A stretch of DNA of 59,984 nt. Source: Plesiomonas sp051652165. GTDB lineage: Bacteria; Pseudomonadota; Gammaproteobacteria; Enterobacterales; CAMTGL01. Numbering within the stretch: the first letter of the stretch is position 1; each line of letters begins with the position of its first letter. Where the stretch lies: the NCBI RefSeq assembly GCF_051652165.1, contig NZ_JBOFTR010000005.1:1-59984 (forward strand). The letters are read 5' to 3'. A model generated the notes under the pieces. It was not told where the DNA came from. It did no database searches and saw only the letters and a program-made list of their open reading frames with translations. Positions 1 through 8,564 of the stretch are shown one piece after another. The position numbers and the translations under genes are program-made.

Positions 1-136
1 AAAGATGAAAGATGAAAGATGAAAGATGAAAGATGAAAGATGAAAGATGAAAGATGAAAGATGAAAGATGAAAGATGAAAGATGAAAGATGAAAGATGAA
101 AGATGAAAGATGAAAGATGAAAGATGAAAGATGAAA
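1..136. repeat. Perfect heptanucleotide tandem repeat, at least 19 copies
   Basis: The unit AAAGATG is repeated 19 times without a single mismatch (1-133) plus three further bases; the array is cut by the window edge, so its full length is unknown. The break comes at 137, where an A replaces the expected G. Every forward frame meets TGA within 21 bases, while all three minus-strand frames stay open through the array (His-Leu-Ser-Ser-Phe-Ile-Phe cycle). Perfect identity points to recent expansion by slippage. It lies 3' of csrA; no gene is seen in it. Confidence 0.97.
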
Positions 137-152
137 AGAATAAACGAAATTG

Positions 153-172
153 GCGTCCTACCAATAGGATGC
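153..172. other. Small hairpin between the repeat and csrA
   Basis: GCGTCCTA and TAGGATGC flank a 4-base loop and can form an 8-bp stem with one G-U pair. No U-run follows on either strand, so it is not a convincing terminator. Function unknown. Confidence 0.3.
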
Positions 173-245
173 AAGACGCACGAGAGCCATAAATAGCGAT
201 GATTATAATAAAATAATCGAATAATTAAACGCCGATCACTCGGTA

Positions 246-434
246 TTAATAAGATGTTGGTTGCTGTGATTTTTCAGCTTGGATCCGCTGATAAATCTCT
301 TCGCGGTGTACCGAGACTTCTTTTGGTGCATTTACACCGATGCGAACTTGGTTCCCTTTAACACCTAAAACGGTGACAGTGACTTCATCACCAATCATCA
401 GGGTTTCACCAACTCGACGAGTCAGAATTAGCAT
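246..434 (-). CDS. csrA: Carbon storage regulator CsrA
   Basis: This is a 62-residue RNA-binding global post-transcriptional regulator that binds GGA motifs in mRNA leaders. The whole protein is recognisable: it opens MLILTRRVGETLMIGD, has the VTVTVLGVKGNQVRIGV core strands and the NAPKEVSVHREEIYQRI segment with the conserved late Arg (HRE) used in RNA contact, and ends in a short polar tail. Length matches the family (about 61-65). An AAGGAG ribosome site sits 6 bases before the ATG. It lies downstream of alaS on the same strand, as in enteric bacteria, but a terminator-like hairpin (652-681) separates them, so it probably has its own promoter. Confidence 0.97.
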   Translation of the reverse strand: MLILTRRVGETLMIGDEVTVTVLGVKGNQVRIGVNAPKEVSVHREEIYQRIQAEKSQQPTSY

Positions 435-641
435 TCTTTGCTCCTTGAACTAATAGCTTCTGTGTCAGCATTATACTGACATTATCCAATATAAGTCACA
501 AAAACGTAAGTGTATCTACGAAAGTTCTTGCTTACTTAATTAATAAAACTTGGTCCTTGCTGCTTAACTCTGCCCTAATCTATGCAATTCACTGCAATTT
601 ATTGTGGCATTAGTCTTGGTATTAGCAAGCGACGTACTGCA

Positions 642-681
642 CAAAATTAAAACGTACTGACTAAAATAGCCATCAGTACGT
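642..681 (-). terminator. Rho-independent terminator after alaS
   Basis: ACGTACTGA (652-660) and TCAGTACGT (673-681) form a perfect 9-bp stem. On the minus strand it is followed by TTTAATTTTG, and on the plus strand by TTATTTTTA, so it could work both ways. It lies 22 bases past the alaS stop. Confidence 0.75.
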
Positions 682-703
682 TTATTTTTACAAGATGCGG
701 TGA

Positions 704-3331
704 TTATAGACGTTCTGCAACCCATGTAGGAACAGAGTCAAGTGCACAAGGGAGTGCCTGTACATCTGAACCACCGGCTTGTGCCATATCAGGGCGACCA
801 CCACCTTTACCGCCAACTTGTTGAGCAAGCATATTCACTAATTCTCCGGCCTTCACTTTTCCAACCAGATCTTTAGTGACACCTGCAATTAAGCTGACTT
901 TATCATCTTGCACTAAACCCAGTACAACAATGCCTGAACCGAGCTGATTTTTCAGATCGTCAACCATTGTACGCAAGGCTTTTGCATCACCACCTTGGAG
1001 TAAACTGACCAGCAATTTTGTTCCTTTGATGTCGATAGCATTATGCACTAAATTGGCGCTCTCTTGTGCTGCTGCTTTATCTTTCAATTGTTGCAATTCT
1101 TTTTCTAATAGCTTGCTGCGATCAAGCAGTGCACGCAATTTATCTGCAACACTAAAAATATCTGATTTAACTAATTGGGCTGCATCATCAAGCTGATCTT
1201 GTTGACGCTCTGTAAAATCAATGGCTCTTTGCCCTGTTACCGCTTCGAGGCGACGAATGCCCGCCGCAATACCACTTTCAGAGGTGATGCGGAATAAGCC
1301 TATATCCCCTGTACGCGTTGTATGCACGCCACCACACAATTCAGTAGAGAAACTGCCCATACTCAAGACACGCACTTTCTCTTCATATTTCTCACCAAAT
1401 AGTGCCATTGCACCTTTAGTTTTCGCTTCTTCTAGATCAACAATTTCAGTGTTAATCAGGTGATTCTGGCGAATTTGCATATTCACTAGCCGCTCTACTG
1501 CACGCAACTCTTCAGCTTTCATAGCTTCAAAATGCGAGAAGTCAAAACGCAGACTATCTGCGGTAACAAGTGAACCCTTTTGAGAAACGTGCTCGCCTAA
1601 TACTTGACGCAATGCAGCGTGCAACAGGTGAGTTGCTGAGTGGTTTAAGCTGATATTTTCACGGCGATCGGCATCAACGAGGGTGTCTAAAGTATCACCA
1701 ATACTTACACTCCCTAACACTACTTTACCGATATGCCCAAAAGCATTGCCATATTTTTGGGTATCAATCACGTTGAATGTGGCATTTGCTGATTGTAAAT
1801 GGCCACTATCACCCACTTGACCGCCAGATTCTGCATAGAATGCGGTGTGATCAAGCACAATAATAGCATCTTCACCAGCAAAAACGTGTTCAACAGCCTG
1901 ACCTTCACGGAACAGAGCAACAACCTTCCCTTGATGTGTGGTGGCCGTATAACCGTGGAATTGAGTCTGGCTATCAACACGGATCATGGCGTTGTAATCA
2001 GCACCAAAATTACTGGCAGCTTGTGCACGCTGACGCTGTGCTTCCATCGCGACATCAAAACCGGCTTCATCAACGGTCAAATTGCGCTCGCGGCATACAT
2101 CTGCGGTTAAATCGAGTGGGAATCCATAGGTATCGTACAGTTTAAATGCGGTTTCACCATCAAGAACATTATCTGTCAGGTTAGCTAATGCATCATCAAG
2201 CAGCATCAAGCCGCGCTCTAGTGTTCGAGCAAATTGCTCTTCTTCTAAGCGCAATACTTTTTCAACTAATGTCTGTTGTTGTTGTAGTTCATTTGCTGCA
2301 TCACCCATCACGGTAATCAGCGTTCCAACCAGCTTATAGAAGAAGGTCTCTTTTGCACCTAGAATATGGCCATGACGTACAGCACGACGGATAATTCGGC
2401 GCAGCACGTAACCACGGCCTTCGTTTGATGGCATTACGCCGTCAGACACGAGGAATGCACACGAGCGAATATGGTCAGCAATGACACGCAATGATTTGCT
2501 GTTTAAATCTGTTGCACCTGTAATTTCAGCCGCTTTTGCAATAAGCGTTTGGAATACGTCAATCTCGTAGTTAGAGTTGACATGCTGCATCACCGCGGTG
2601 ATCCGCTCAAGGCCCATCCCTGTATCAACCGACGGTTTTGGCAGTGGCAGCAGTGTGCCATCAGCCTGACGGTTAAACTGCATGAACACGTTATTCCAGA
2701 TTTCGATATAACGGTCACCATCTTCTTCTGGGCTTCCCGGTGGGCCACCCCAGATGTGATCACCGTGATCATAGAATATTTCGGTACATGGGCCACACGG
2801 ACCGGTATCACCCATTTGCCAGAAGTTGTCAGAGGCGTAAGGTGCACCTTTATTGTCACCGATACGGATAATACGCTCTGCTGGTATACCTACTTCTTTT
2901 GCCCAGATATCGTACGCTTCATCATCAGAGGCATATACAGTGACCCACAATTTCTCTTTCGGTAATGCTAACCACTGGGCTGAGGTTAGAAACTCCCATG
3001 CATAACGAATAGCATCATGCTTGAAGTAATCACCAAAACTGAAGTTACCCAACATCTCAAAGAAGGTGTGGTGACGTGCAGTATAACCTACATTTTCAAG
3101 GTCATTATGCTTACCACCAGCACGTACACAGCGTTGTGATGTGGTTGCGCGGGTATATGAGCGTTTATCAAGGCCAAGGAAAACATCCTTAAACTGGTTC
3201 ATACCGGCATTAGTAAACATCAGTGTCGGGTCATTACCCGGCACGAGTGAGCTACTAGACACAACGTGGTGCCCTTTGCTCTGGAAGAAGTCGAGATAGG
3301 CTTTACGGATCTCGGCAGTGCTTTTGCTCAT
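704..3331 (-). CDS. alaS: Alanine--tRNA ligase
   Basis: This class II synthetase charges tRNA-Ala. From the ATG at 3331 it is 875 residues, the usual length, opening MSKSTAEIRKAYLDFFQSKGH; a GTG 30 bases upstream lacks a ribosome site, while AGGA lies 9 bases before the chosen ATG. The N-terminal catalytic core (FTNAGMNQFKDVFLG; RCVRAGGKHNDLENVG; GRGYVLRRIIRRA) is followed by the editing domain with the zinc-type HSATHLLHAALR and CGGVHTTRTGDIG motifs, then a coiled region and the C-terminal domain with the glycine-rich GGKGGGRPDMAQAGG. It lies between recX and csrA in the same direction. An inverted repeat at 3380-3402 in its leader may have a regulatory role. Confidence 0.98.
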   Translation of the reverse strand: MSKSTAEIRKAYLDFFQSKGHHVVSSSSLVPGNDPTLMFTNAGMNQFKDVFLGLDKRSYTRATTSQRCVRAGGKHNDLENVGYTARHHTFFEMLGNFSFGDYFKHDAIRYAWEFLTSAQWLALPKEKLWVTVYASDDEAYDIWAKEVGIPAERIIRIGDNKGAPYASDNFWQMGDTGPCGPCTEIFYDHGDHIWGGPPGSPEEDGDRYIEIWNNVFMQFNRQADGTLLPLPKPSVDTGMGLERITAVMQHVNSNYEIDVFQTLIAKAAEITGATDLNSKSLRVIADHIRSCAFLVSDGVMPSNEGRGYVLRRIIRRAVRHGHILGAKETFFYKLVGTLITVMGDAANELQQQQTLVEKVLRLEEEQFARTLERGLMLLDDALANLTDNVLDGETAFKLYDTYGFPLDLTADVCRERNLTVDEAGFDVAMEAQRQRAQAASNFGADYNAMIRVDSQTQFHGYTATTHQGKVVALFREGQAVEHVFAGEDAIIVLDHTAFYAESGGQVGDSGHLQSANATFNVIDTQKYGNAFGHIGKVVLGSVSIGDTLDTLVDADRRENISLNHSATHLLHAALRQVLGEHVSQKGSLVTADSLRFDFSHFEAMKAEELRAVERLVNMQIRQNHLINTEIVDLEEAKTKGAMALFGEKYEEKVRVLSMGSFSTELCGGVHTTRTGDIGLFRITSESGIAAGIRRLEAVTGQRAIDFTERQQDQLDDAAQLVKSDIFSVADKLRALLDRSKLLEKELQQLKDKAAAQESANLVHNAIDIKGTKLLVSLLQGGDAKALRTMVDDLKNQLGSGIVVLGLVQDDKVSLIAGVTKDLVGKVKAGELVNMLAQQVGGKGGGRPDMAQAGGSDVQALPCALDSVPTWVAERL

Positions 3332-3379
3332 GCAGCTAAATCCTGAGTCAGAGTAAATCACTTGAGGTATCTATTCTGT

Positions 3380-3402
3380 ACGACAAGAGATGATGTTGTC
3401 GT
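3380..3402 (-). promoter_or_regulatory. Inverted repeat in the alaS leader/promoter region
   Basis: ACGACAA (3380-3386) and TTGTCGT (3396-3402) form a perfect 7-bp dyad with a 9-base spacer, 49-71 bases upstream of the alaS ATG. No U-run follows. E. coli AlaRS is known to repress its own gene by binding a palindrome near the promoter, so this could be an operator or a leader hairpin; that assignment is inference. Confidence 0.35.
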
Positions 3403-3515
3403 GCAAGAAGTACCCGTATTAAAGTGTGGATAATTAAATTTTCTCACACATGACGTACATTCTGGTAGCACTTTCCCACGATAAAATATGCTTTACTGTA
3501 CTTTACGGCAGTGAA

Positions 3516-4148
3516 TTACCATAACAAATGGATATCTTCTTGATAAAAGCCGCGGTACAACATAAAGCGAATGATTTTACTGCGTTGTTCACGGGTTATC
3601 GGCAGCGGTTCACCAAAGCGCCGATAGGCGATCTGTTTGGCTAATTCAGCCCAGTCAATGTCCGTTTCTGCCAGCGCATCTTGAATAATCTCACCGCTGA
3701 CTCCGCGCTGACGCAGCTCTTGCTCGATACGGCGCGGGCCATGCCCTTTATGGCTACGGCTACGAATAAACAACTTGGCAAAACGGTAGTCATCAACCCA
3801 GTGCTGTTGTTCGCAGTGTTCAAGAACCTCATCGAGCGCCAGATCAAAAGCGACTTGTGTTGTAGGCAGTGCACTTTGTGTTGTGAAATGCAGTGTGGCT
3901 TTGGCCGGTTGGCAACGGGCAGATTTAGCCTTTGCCGTAAAACGAGGTGCGGTATATGCAGGCTTATAAGCCGCCTTTTGTTCACGGAAGTGATCAGCCG
4001 ATTCGGAGAACAGGGTCTCTACGGATGCGTCATCATCAGTAGCAGGTTCTGAAATAAACAGCGCCGCTAATTTGCGGCGCAGTTCGGTCTGGCTATGTTC
4101 GCGCTGCGCTAAAAATCGCAGCGCGCTGTTAAGTAACGCGGTATTCAT
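3516..4148 (-). CDS. recX: RecA regulator RecX, with an internal insertion
   Basis: RecX binds the RecA filament and limits its activity. The 210-residue protein keeps the family's three-helix repeats: an N-terminal LRFLAQREHSQTELRRKLAA, a middle HWVDDYRFAKLFIRSRSHKGHGPRRIEQELRQRGVS and a C-terminal FMLYRGFYQEDIHLLW. It is longer than the usual 150-170 residues because residues about 34-100 are a polar, low-complexity stretch that replaces a much shorter loop. Its ATG overlaps the recA stop (TAATG), so it is translationally coupled to recA and should be induced with it. The insertion is not a frameshift: the frame is open throughout. Confidence 0.93.
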   Translation of the reverse strand: MNTALLNSALRFLAQREHSQTELRRKLAALFISEPATDDDASVETLFSESADHFREQKAAYKPAYTAPRFTAKAKSARCQPAKATLHFTTQSALPTTQVAFDLALDEVLEHCEQQHWVDDYRFAKLFIRSRSHKGHGPRRIEQELRQRGVSGEIIQDALAETDIDWAELAKQIAYRRFGEPLPITREQRSKIIRFMLYRGFYQEDIHLLW

Positions 4149-5203
4149 TAAAATTCGTCGTTCAGGCTGTCATCAGCATCATCGGATTTTTCAGTTTCAC
4201 TCACCGCACCTTCGGTACTCGTGAGCAACAATTCACGCAGTTTTACATCGATCTCTTGAGCTATTTCTGTGTGCTCTTGCAGATACTTCATGGAGTTTGC
4301 TTTACCCTGACCGATTTTGTCGCCTTGATAGCTGTACCATGCACCTGATTTTTCAATCAGTTTATGCTTAACGCCCAGATCAATTAGCTCGCCTTCTTTT
4401 GAGATCCCGCCACCATAGATAATTTGGAACTCGGCCTGACGGAATGGCGGGGATACTTTGTTTTTGACAACTTTAACGCGGGTTTCGTTACCAACAACAT
4501 CTTCGCCCTCTTTTACCGCACCAATACGGCGGATATCAAGGCGCACAGAGGCGTAAAACTTCAGTGCGTTACCACCGGTGGTAGTTTCAGGATTACCGAA
4601 CATAACACCAATTTTCATACGGATCTGGTTGATGAAAATGACCAAACAGTTGGCACTTTTAATATTACCTGTCAGCTTACGCAGTGCTTGTGACATTAAA
4701 CGCGCTTGCAAGCCAACGTGTGAGTCGCCCATTTCGCCTTCAATTTCAGCTTTTGGTGTCAGGGCAGCAACTGAGTCAACAATGATGACATCTACAGCAC
4801 CAGAGCGAACCAGCGCATCACAAATTTCTAATGCTTGTTCACCGGTGTCAGGCTGAGAGATCAGCAGATCATCAACTTGTACACCCAGTTTTGCCGCATA
4901 CAATGGGTCGAGCGCATGTTCAGCATCAATAAATGCACAAGTTTTGCCTGCGCGCTGTGCTTGTGCGATAACAGATAAGGTTAACGTTGTTTTACCTGAG
5001 GATTCAGGACCAAAAATTTCAACAATTCGGCCCATCGGTAAACCACCGATGCCCAGTGCAATGTCAAGGCCTAATGAACCGGTAGAGACAGATTCAATAT
5101 CAAGTGTTTTGGTATCACCCAAACGCATGATTGAGCCTTTACCAAATTGCTTTTCGATTTGCCCTAACGCTGCTGCCAGTGCTTTTTGTTTATTTTCGTC
5201 CAT
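4148..5203 (-). CDS. recA: Recombinase RecA
   Basis: RecA forms ATP-dependent filaments on single-stranded DNA, drives strand exchange and triggers LexA cleavage. The 351-residue protein has the Walker A GPESSGKTT near residue 66, the FIDAEHALDP segment, the Walker B-type VIIVDSVAALTPKAEIEGE, the L2-region FINQIRMKIGVMFGNPETTTGGNALKFYAS, and an acidic C-terminal tail (DDADDSLNDEF) typical of gammaproteobacteria. Upstream lies a promoter with an embedded LexA box (5249-5268). It is followed by recX with a one-base stop/start overlap. pncC/cinA lies upstream in the same direction, as in many gammaproteobacteria. Confidence 0.99.
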   Translation of the reverse strand: MDENKQKALAAALGQIEKQFGKGSIMRLGDTKTLDIESVSTGSLGLDIALGIGGLPMGRIVEIFGPESSGKTTLTLSVIAQAQRAGKTCAFIDAEHALDPLYAAKLGVQVDDLLISQPDTGEQALEICDALVRSGAVDVIIVDSVAALTPKAEIEGEMGDSHVGLQARLMSQALRKLTGNIKSANCLVIFINQIRMKIGVMFGNPETTTGGNALKFYASVRLDIRRIGAVKEGEDVVGNETRVKVVKNKVSPPFRQAEFQIIYGGGISKEGELIDLGVKHKLIEKSGAWYSYQGDKIGQGKANSMKYLQEHTEIAQEIDVKLRELLLTSTEGAVSETEKSDDADDSLNDEF

Positions 5204-5244
5204 TATCTATCCCCACGCATCAGTCACTCGTTTTGTTGGGCATC

Positions 5245-5272
5245 AGTATACTGTATAGTCATACAGTATCAA
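5245..5272 (-). promoter_or_regulatory. recA promoter with LexA (SOS) box
   Basis: The palindrome TACTGTATAGTCATACAGTA (5249-5268) carries the CTGT-N8-ACAG LexA consensus. On the minus strand a -35 TTGATA (5272-5267) and a -10 TATACT (5250-5245) are 16 bases apart with the LexA box between and overlapping them, the same layout as the E. coli recA promoter. LexA binding would block polymerase directly. Confidence 0.93.
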
Positions 5273-5279
5273 GCTCTGT

Positions 5280-5813
5280 TTAAAAGAGAAATTCATTTTG
5301 CAAAGTTTGAAGTGCAAAATGCACCGCTTGCATACGAATCAATGCTCTATCCCCTAAGAAGCATTGCTGACAAGCAAGTGTGCGCCCTGAGCGGCTGGCA
5401 AAAGCAAACCAGATTGTGCCAACTGGCTTTTCGGGTGTGCCGCCTGCAGGCCCAGCAATGCCACTGACTGCAATAGCAACATCCGCCTCTGACATCTGTA
5501 ATGCACCGTGCACCATTTCGCAGACAGTGGGTTCACTGACAGCACCGTAGGTATCAAGTGTGAGCCATGAGACACCAAGCATCTGATGTTTTGACTGATT
5601 GGTATAGGTGATAAAACCGCGATCAACATAATCGGAACTGCCGGCAATGTCCGTCAATGCGCTGATGATCCCGCCGCCAGTACAAGACTCTGCAGTAGCA
5701 ATATGCCAGCCCAGTTCACGCAGGCGCGCCCCAACAGCATGGCTGATGTTAGTAGCGGAGTATTGTGCATGCAGTACTGTAGTATTTGGCTGCCAAGTAT
5801 CGGATGACGACAT
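5280..5813 (-). CDS. pncC: Nicotinamide-nucleotide amidohydrolase PncC (CinA C-terminal domain family)
   Basis: The enzyme deamidates NMN to nicotinate mononucleotide in pyridine nucleotide recycling. It is the stand-alone CinA C-terminal domain: LGWHIATAESCTGGGIISALTDIAGSS holds the catalytic Ser/Thr region, followed by GFITYTNQSKHQMLGV, GAVSEPTVCEMVHGA and AVSGIAGPAGGTPEKPVGTIWFA. I use the ATG at 5813 (177 residues) with AAGGA 9 bases upstream; a TTG three codons earlier is the alternative. It lies upstream of recA on the same strand, but recA has its own SOS promoter beginning right at the pncC stop codon. Confidence 0.93.
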   Translation of the reverse strand: MSSSDTWQPNTTVLHAQYSATNISHAVGARLRELGWHIATAESCTGGGIISALTDIAGSSDYVDRGFITYTNQSKHQMLGVSWLTLDTYGAVSEPTVCEMVHGALQMSEADVAIAVSGIAGPAGGTPEKPVGTIWFAFASRSGRTLACQQCFLGDRALIRMQAVHFALQTLQNEFLF

Positions 5814-5935
5814 GGGGTACAATCCTTATCAGAGTGACATTATGGCCTACAATCTGATTATTTACAGTATGTTACGTTACTGCAACTGCAATATATAACG
5901 GCTAGCAATGTACAAGAGTGCCGATAAATATACGG

Positions 5936-7180
5936 TTATTCAGCAGTGCCTATAATGGATGTTTTAGCAAGTGTAGCGGGTTTTGCCAGTTTAGGCAGTT
6001 CACCACTTAAACCACAGGCATGACGAATTAAACGCGGTTTGATACCAGGTAGATGGTTAGCGAATAATAATCCTATATCACGCACAAGTTTTTTAGCTGG
6101 ATTTACCCCCTCAAACAGCGTTTTAAACCCTTGCATACAGGCTAACATCAGTGCAGCTTCACTTTTACGCCAACGTTCATACCGACGCAAATGGTGATGA
6201 CGGCCAATATCTTTACCCTGTTGCTGTAAACGGAGCAGCTCTTGTGCAAGTGCTGCGGCATCTTGTAGACCAAGGTTAACGCCTTGCCCGGCTAACGGAT
6301 GAATAGTATGTGCAGCATCTCCTACTAATGCGACACGATGTGCCGCAAAGCTACGAGCATATCGAGCCGTCAGTGGAATGGTTTTACGTGCTGATATTAC
6401 CTGACAACGTCCTAAACGGGCATCAAAGGCTGCGGTAAGTGTGGCATTAAAGTCGTGCTCTGGTATCGCTTGCAATCGCTCGGCCTCTGCCGGAGGTAAT
6501 GACCAGACGATAGAGCAAAGATCCGGTGCATTCAGCGGCAAAAAAGCCAGCGGCCCTTGTGGGCGGAAAATCTGACGGGCGCATTGCTGATGCGGCTGCT
6601 CAACTCGAACGTTAGCCACCAGTGCGCTGTGGCCGTAATCCCAAAATGTCAGTGGAATATCGGCTTGCTGACGCAGCCATGAGTGCGCGCCATCAGCGCC
6701 CACCAGCAAGCGAGTGGTCAGCATTTGTCCGTTATCCAGAGTGAGAAATGCTTCGCTATCGCCAAATACCGCCTGTTGTAATGTGGCGGGTACAATCAGA
6801 GTGACATTGCTCTGAGTGCTGACTTTTTCCCACAACGCAAGCTGTATGACTCGGTTTTCGATAATGTGGCCTAATGCAGGAACGGCAATTTCATCAGCGG
6901 TGAAATCTATTCGGCCAAAGCTATCTTGCTCCCAGACTTCCATTCGCTGATAAGACGCGGTGCGGTGTGGTTCAATCCGCGGCCAGACATCAAGATGAGT
7001 GAGGATATTTTGGCTGGCCAGATTCAGGGCTGAAACGCGTACATCAGGCTCATCGGTCAGCGTGGTATCGGGTTGCTGACTTTCAAGTACGGCAATCCGC
7101 AATGGGCTGTCTTGCAGTGCGGCGGCCAGAGTTAACCCAACCATTCCGCCGCCAATAATGACAATATCAAACGCTTGCAC
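5936..7180 (-). CDS. ubiI: 2-octaprenylphenol hydroxylase UbiI (VisC)
   Basis: This is a FAD-dependent monooxygenase that hydroxylates C5 of the ubiquinone ring precursor. The 414-residue protein shows the N-terminal dinucleotide-binding GGGMVG near residue 10, the mid-protein GADGAHSWLR motif and the second FAD motif ALVGDAAHTIHPLAGQGVN near residue 290. The start is a GTG preceded by GAGG 8 bases upstream. The GDAAHTIHP form and the position beside ubiH separate it from UbiH (which has GNAAQ). It is the last gene of a ygfB-pepP-ubiH-ubiI run, but about 190 bases separate it from ubiH, so it may also have its own promoter. Confidence 0.93.
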   Translation of the reverse strand: MQAFDIVIIGGGMVGLTLAAALQDSPLRIAVLESQQPDTTLTDEPDVRVSALNLASQNILTHLDVWPRIEPHRTASYQRMEVWEQDSFGRIDFTADEIAVPALGHIIENRVIQLALWEKVSTQSNVTLIVPATLQQAVFGDSEAFLTLDNGQMLTTRLLVGADGAHSWLRQQADIPLTFWDYGHSALVANVRVEQPHQQCARQIFRPQGPLAFLPLNAPDLCSIVWSLPPAEAERLQAIPEHDFNATLTAAFDARLGRCQVISARKTIPLTARYARSFAAHRVALVGDAAHTIHPLAGQGVNLGLQDAAALAQELLRLQQQGKDIGRHHHLRRYERWRKSEAALMLACMQGFKTLFEGVNPAKKLVRDIGLLFANHLPGIKPRLIRHACGLSGELPKLAKPATLAKTSIIGTAE

Positions 7181-7370
7181 TGCAGTAACCTCTTATTTTA
7201 TCAATGGGAAAAGATGCACTGAATAGCTCTGCATCCCCCCCAACGTTTTGTTGTTATATGCCGTTACGCTGTATATTCAGTAAAAATATGCTCAGTGGAA
7301 AATACCGTTGTTGGGTATAAAAGAGCACTTATTATTAAAGGATGATAAATCGCATAGCGGCAAATGCTGA

Positions 7371-8561
7371 CTACCCGAGCATTTTTCGGGCTAATGATTC
7401 ACGCCATGGCGTGCAGTGCTGCATAGCCATTAACCCCAGATTACGCCCTGCAACCAATGGAAGATGGCTATTGGCAAACAGGTGCAGCAGACCGTCAGTC
7501 ACGGCAATAGTGTTGTGCTGATCTTGGCGGCGCTGTTGCTGATACGTACTGAGAACTGGATATCTGCCGAGATCGGTTTTGCCGTTTTCTAGCGCGTCAG
7601 CAAGTGTATGCGCCAATGTCATCACATCGCGTAGCCCCAGATTAAAGCCCTGCCCAGCGATGGGGTGCAGCATTTGTGCCGCATTCCCGACAATAGCAAC
7701 CCGATGGTGAATATGTTGCACAGGATAACGCAGGATCAGCGGATAAGCACTGCGTGGGCCAACATGAGTAAAACAGCCTAACCGCCAGCCAAAAGCCTGT
7801 TGCAGCTCATCACGAAACTCTCGCTCACACAATGCCAACACTGATGATTGTGCCGCCAAAGGGTGACACCACACCAGTGAACAGGTATGTCCGTGCCCTG
7901 CGGCAAGGTTAACAGGAAGCAGCGCCAGTGGGCCATGAGGGGTAAAACGCTCAAATGCGCGCCCTTGATGCGGCAAGGTGGTCTGTACATTAGCGATAAT
8001 GGCCACCTGATCATACGGCTGGTGTTGAGTTTTAGCCTGACACGCTTGTAATACCGTTGAGTGCGTTCCATCAGCAGCCACCAGCAGTTGAGCGGTAAGT
8101 ATGCGGCCACTGCGCAAGGTTACGGTGACCTGTTCGGTTGTGCGTTGAATATGTTCAACGCTGTCTGGGCAGTGCCAGTGAATTGCGGGACGCTGATGCA
8201 ACTGCTTCAGTAATACTTCGCCTACACCGGTTAAACCAACTACGTGTCCGAGTGCATCTAGCCCATACTCATTGGCATGGAGCTCGACCATTCCTGCATG
8301 CCCACGATCAGAAACGTGGATCTGGGTGATGGGTTCAGCCTGTGCCTGCAGTGCTGGCCACAACCCGATAGCCGCGAGTTGCCGACAGGTACCGTGCGCC
8401 AGTGCAATGCTACGCGCATCAAAACCGGAGCCTGACATGGTCTCCGGTGCTTGCGCTTCAATGATATCAATGTGTACCTGCCCTTGGCACAGGGTATCCA
8501 AAGCGATCGCCAGTGTTGCGCCCGCCATGGCTCCACCCACAATAATAACTGAAGCAGGCAT
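7371..8561 (-). CDS. ubiH: 2-octaprenyl-6-methoxyphenol hydroxylase UbiH
   Basis: This FAD-dependent monooxygenase carries out the C1 hydroxylation in ubiquinone synthesis. The roughly 396-residue protein has VIIVGGAMAGATLA at the N-terminus, AADGTHSTV in the middle and the UbiH-type VAIVGNAAQMLHPIAGQGFNLGLRD near residue 290. The start is either GTG 8564 or ATG 8561; AGGGGG lies in the end of pepP 8 bases before the ATG. It begins immediately after the pepP stop, so the two are certainly co-transcribed and probably translationally coupled. Confidence 0.95.
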   Translation of the reverse strand: MPASVIIVGGAMAGATLAIALDTLCQGQVHIDIIEAQAPETMSGSGFDARSIALAHGTCRQLAAIGLWPALQAQAEPITQIHVSDRGHAGMVELHANEYGLDALGHVVGLTGVGEVLLKQLHQRPAIHWHCPDSVEHIQRTTEQVTVTLRSGRILTAQLLVAADGTHSTVLQACQAKTQHQPYDQVAIIANVQTTLPHQGRAFERFTPHGPLALLPVNLAAGHGHTCSLVWCHPLAAQSSVLALCEREFRDELQQAFGWRLGCFTHVGPRSAYPLILRYPVQHIHHRVAIVGNAAQMLHPIAGQGFNLGLRDVMTLAHTLADALENGKTDLGRYPVLSTYQQQRRQDQHNTIAVTDGLLHLFANSHLPLVAGRNLGLMAMQHCTPWRESLARKMLG

Positions 8562-8564
8562 CAC

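Noticed and set aside
234..245. Possible terminator just after csrA (CCGA/TCGG)
   Set aside because: The stem is only 4 bp and the following T-run is interrupted, so it is too weak to call.
1799..2965. Open frames on the plus strand inside alaS
   Set aside because: They are antisense to a fully conserved alaS sequence, with no recognisable product.
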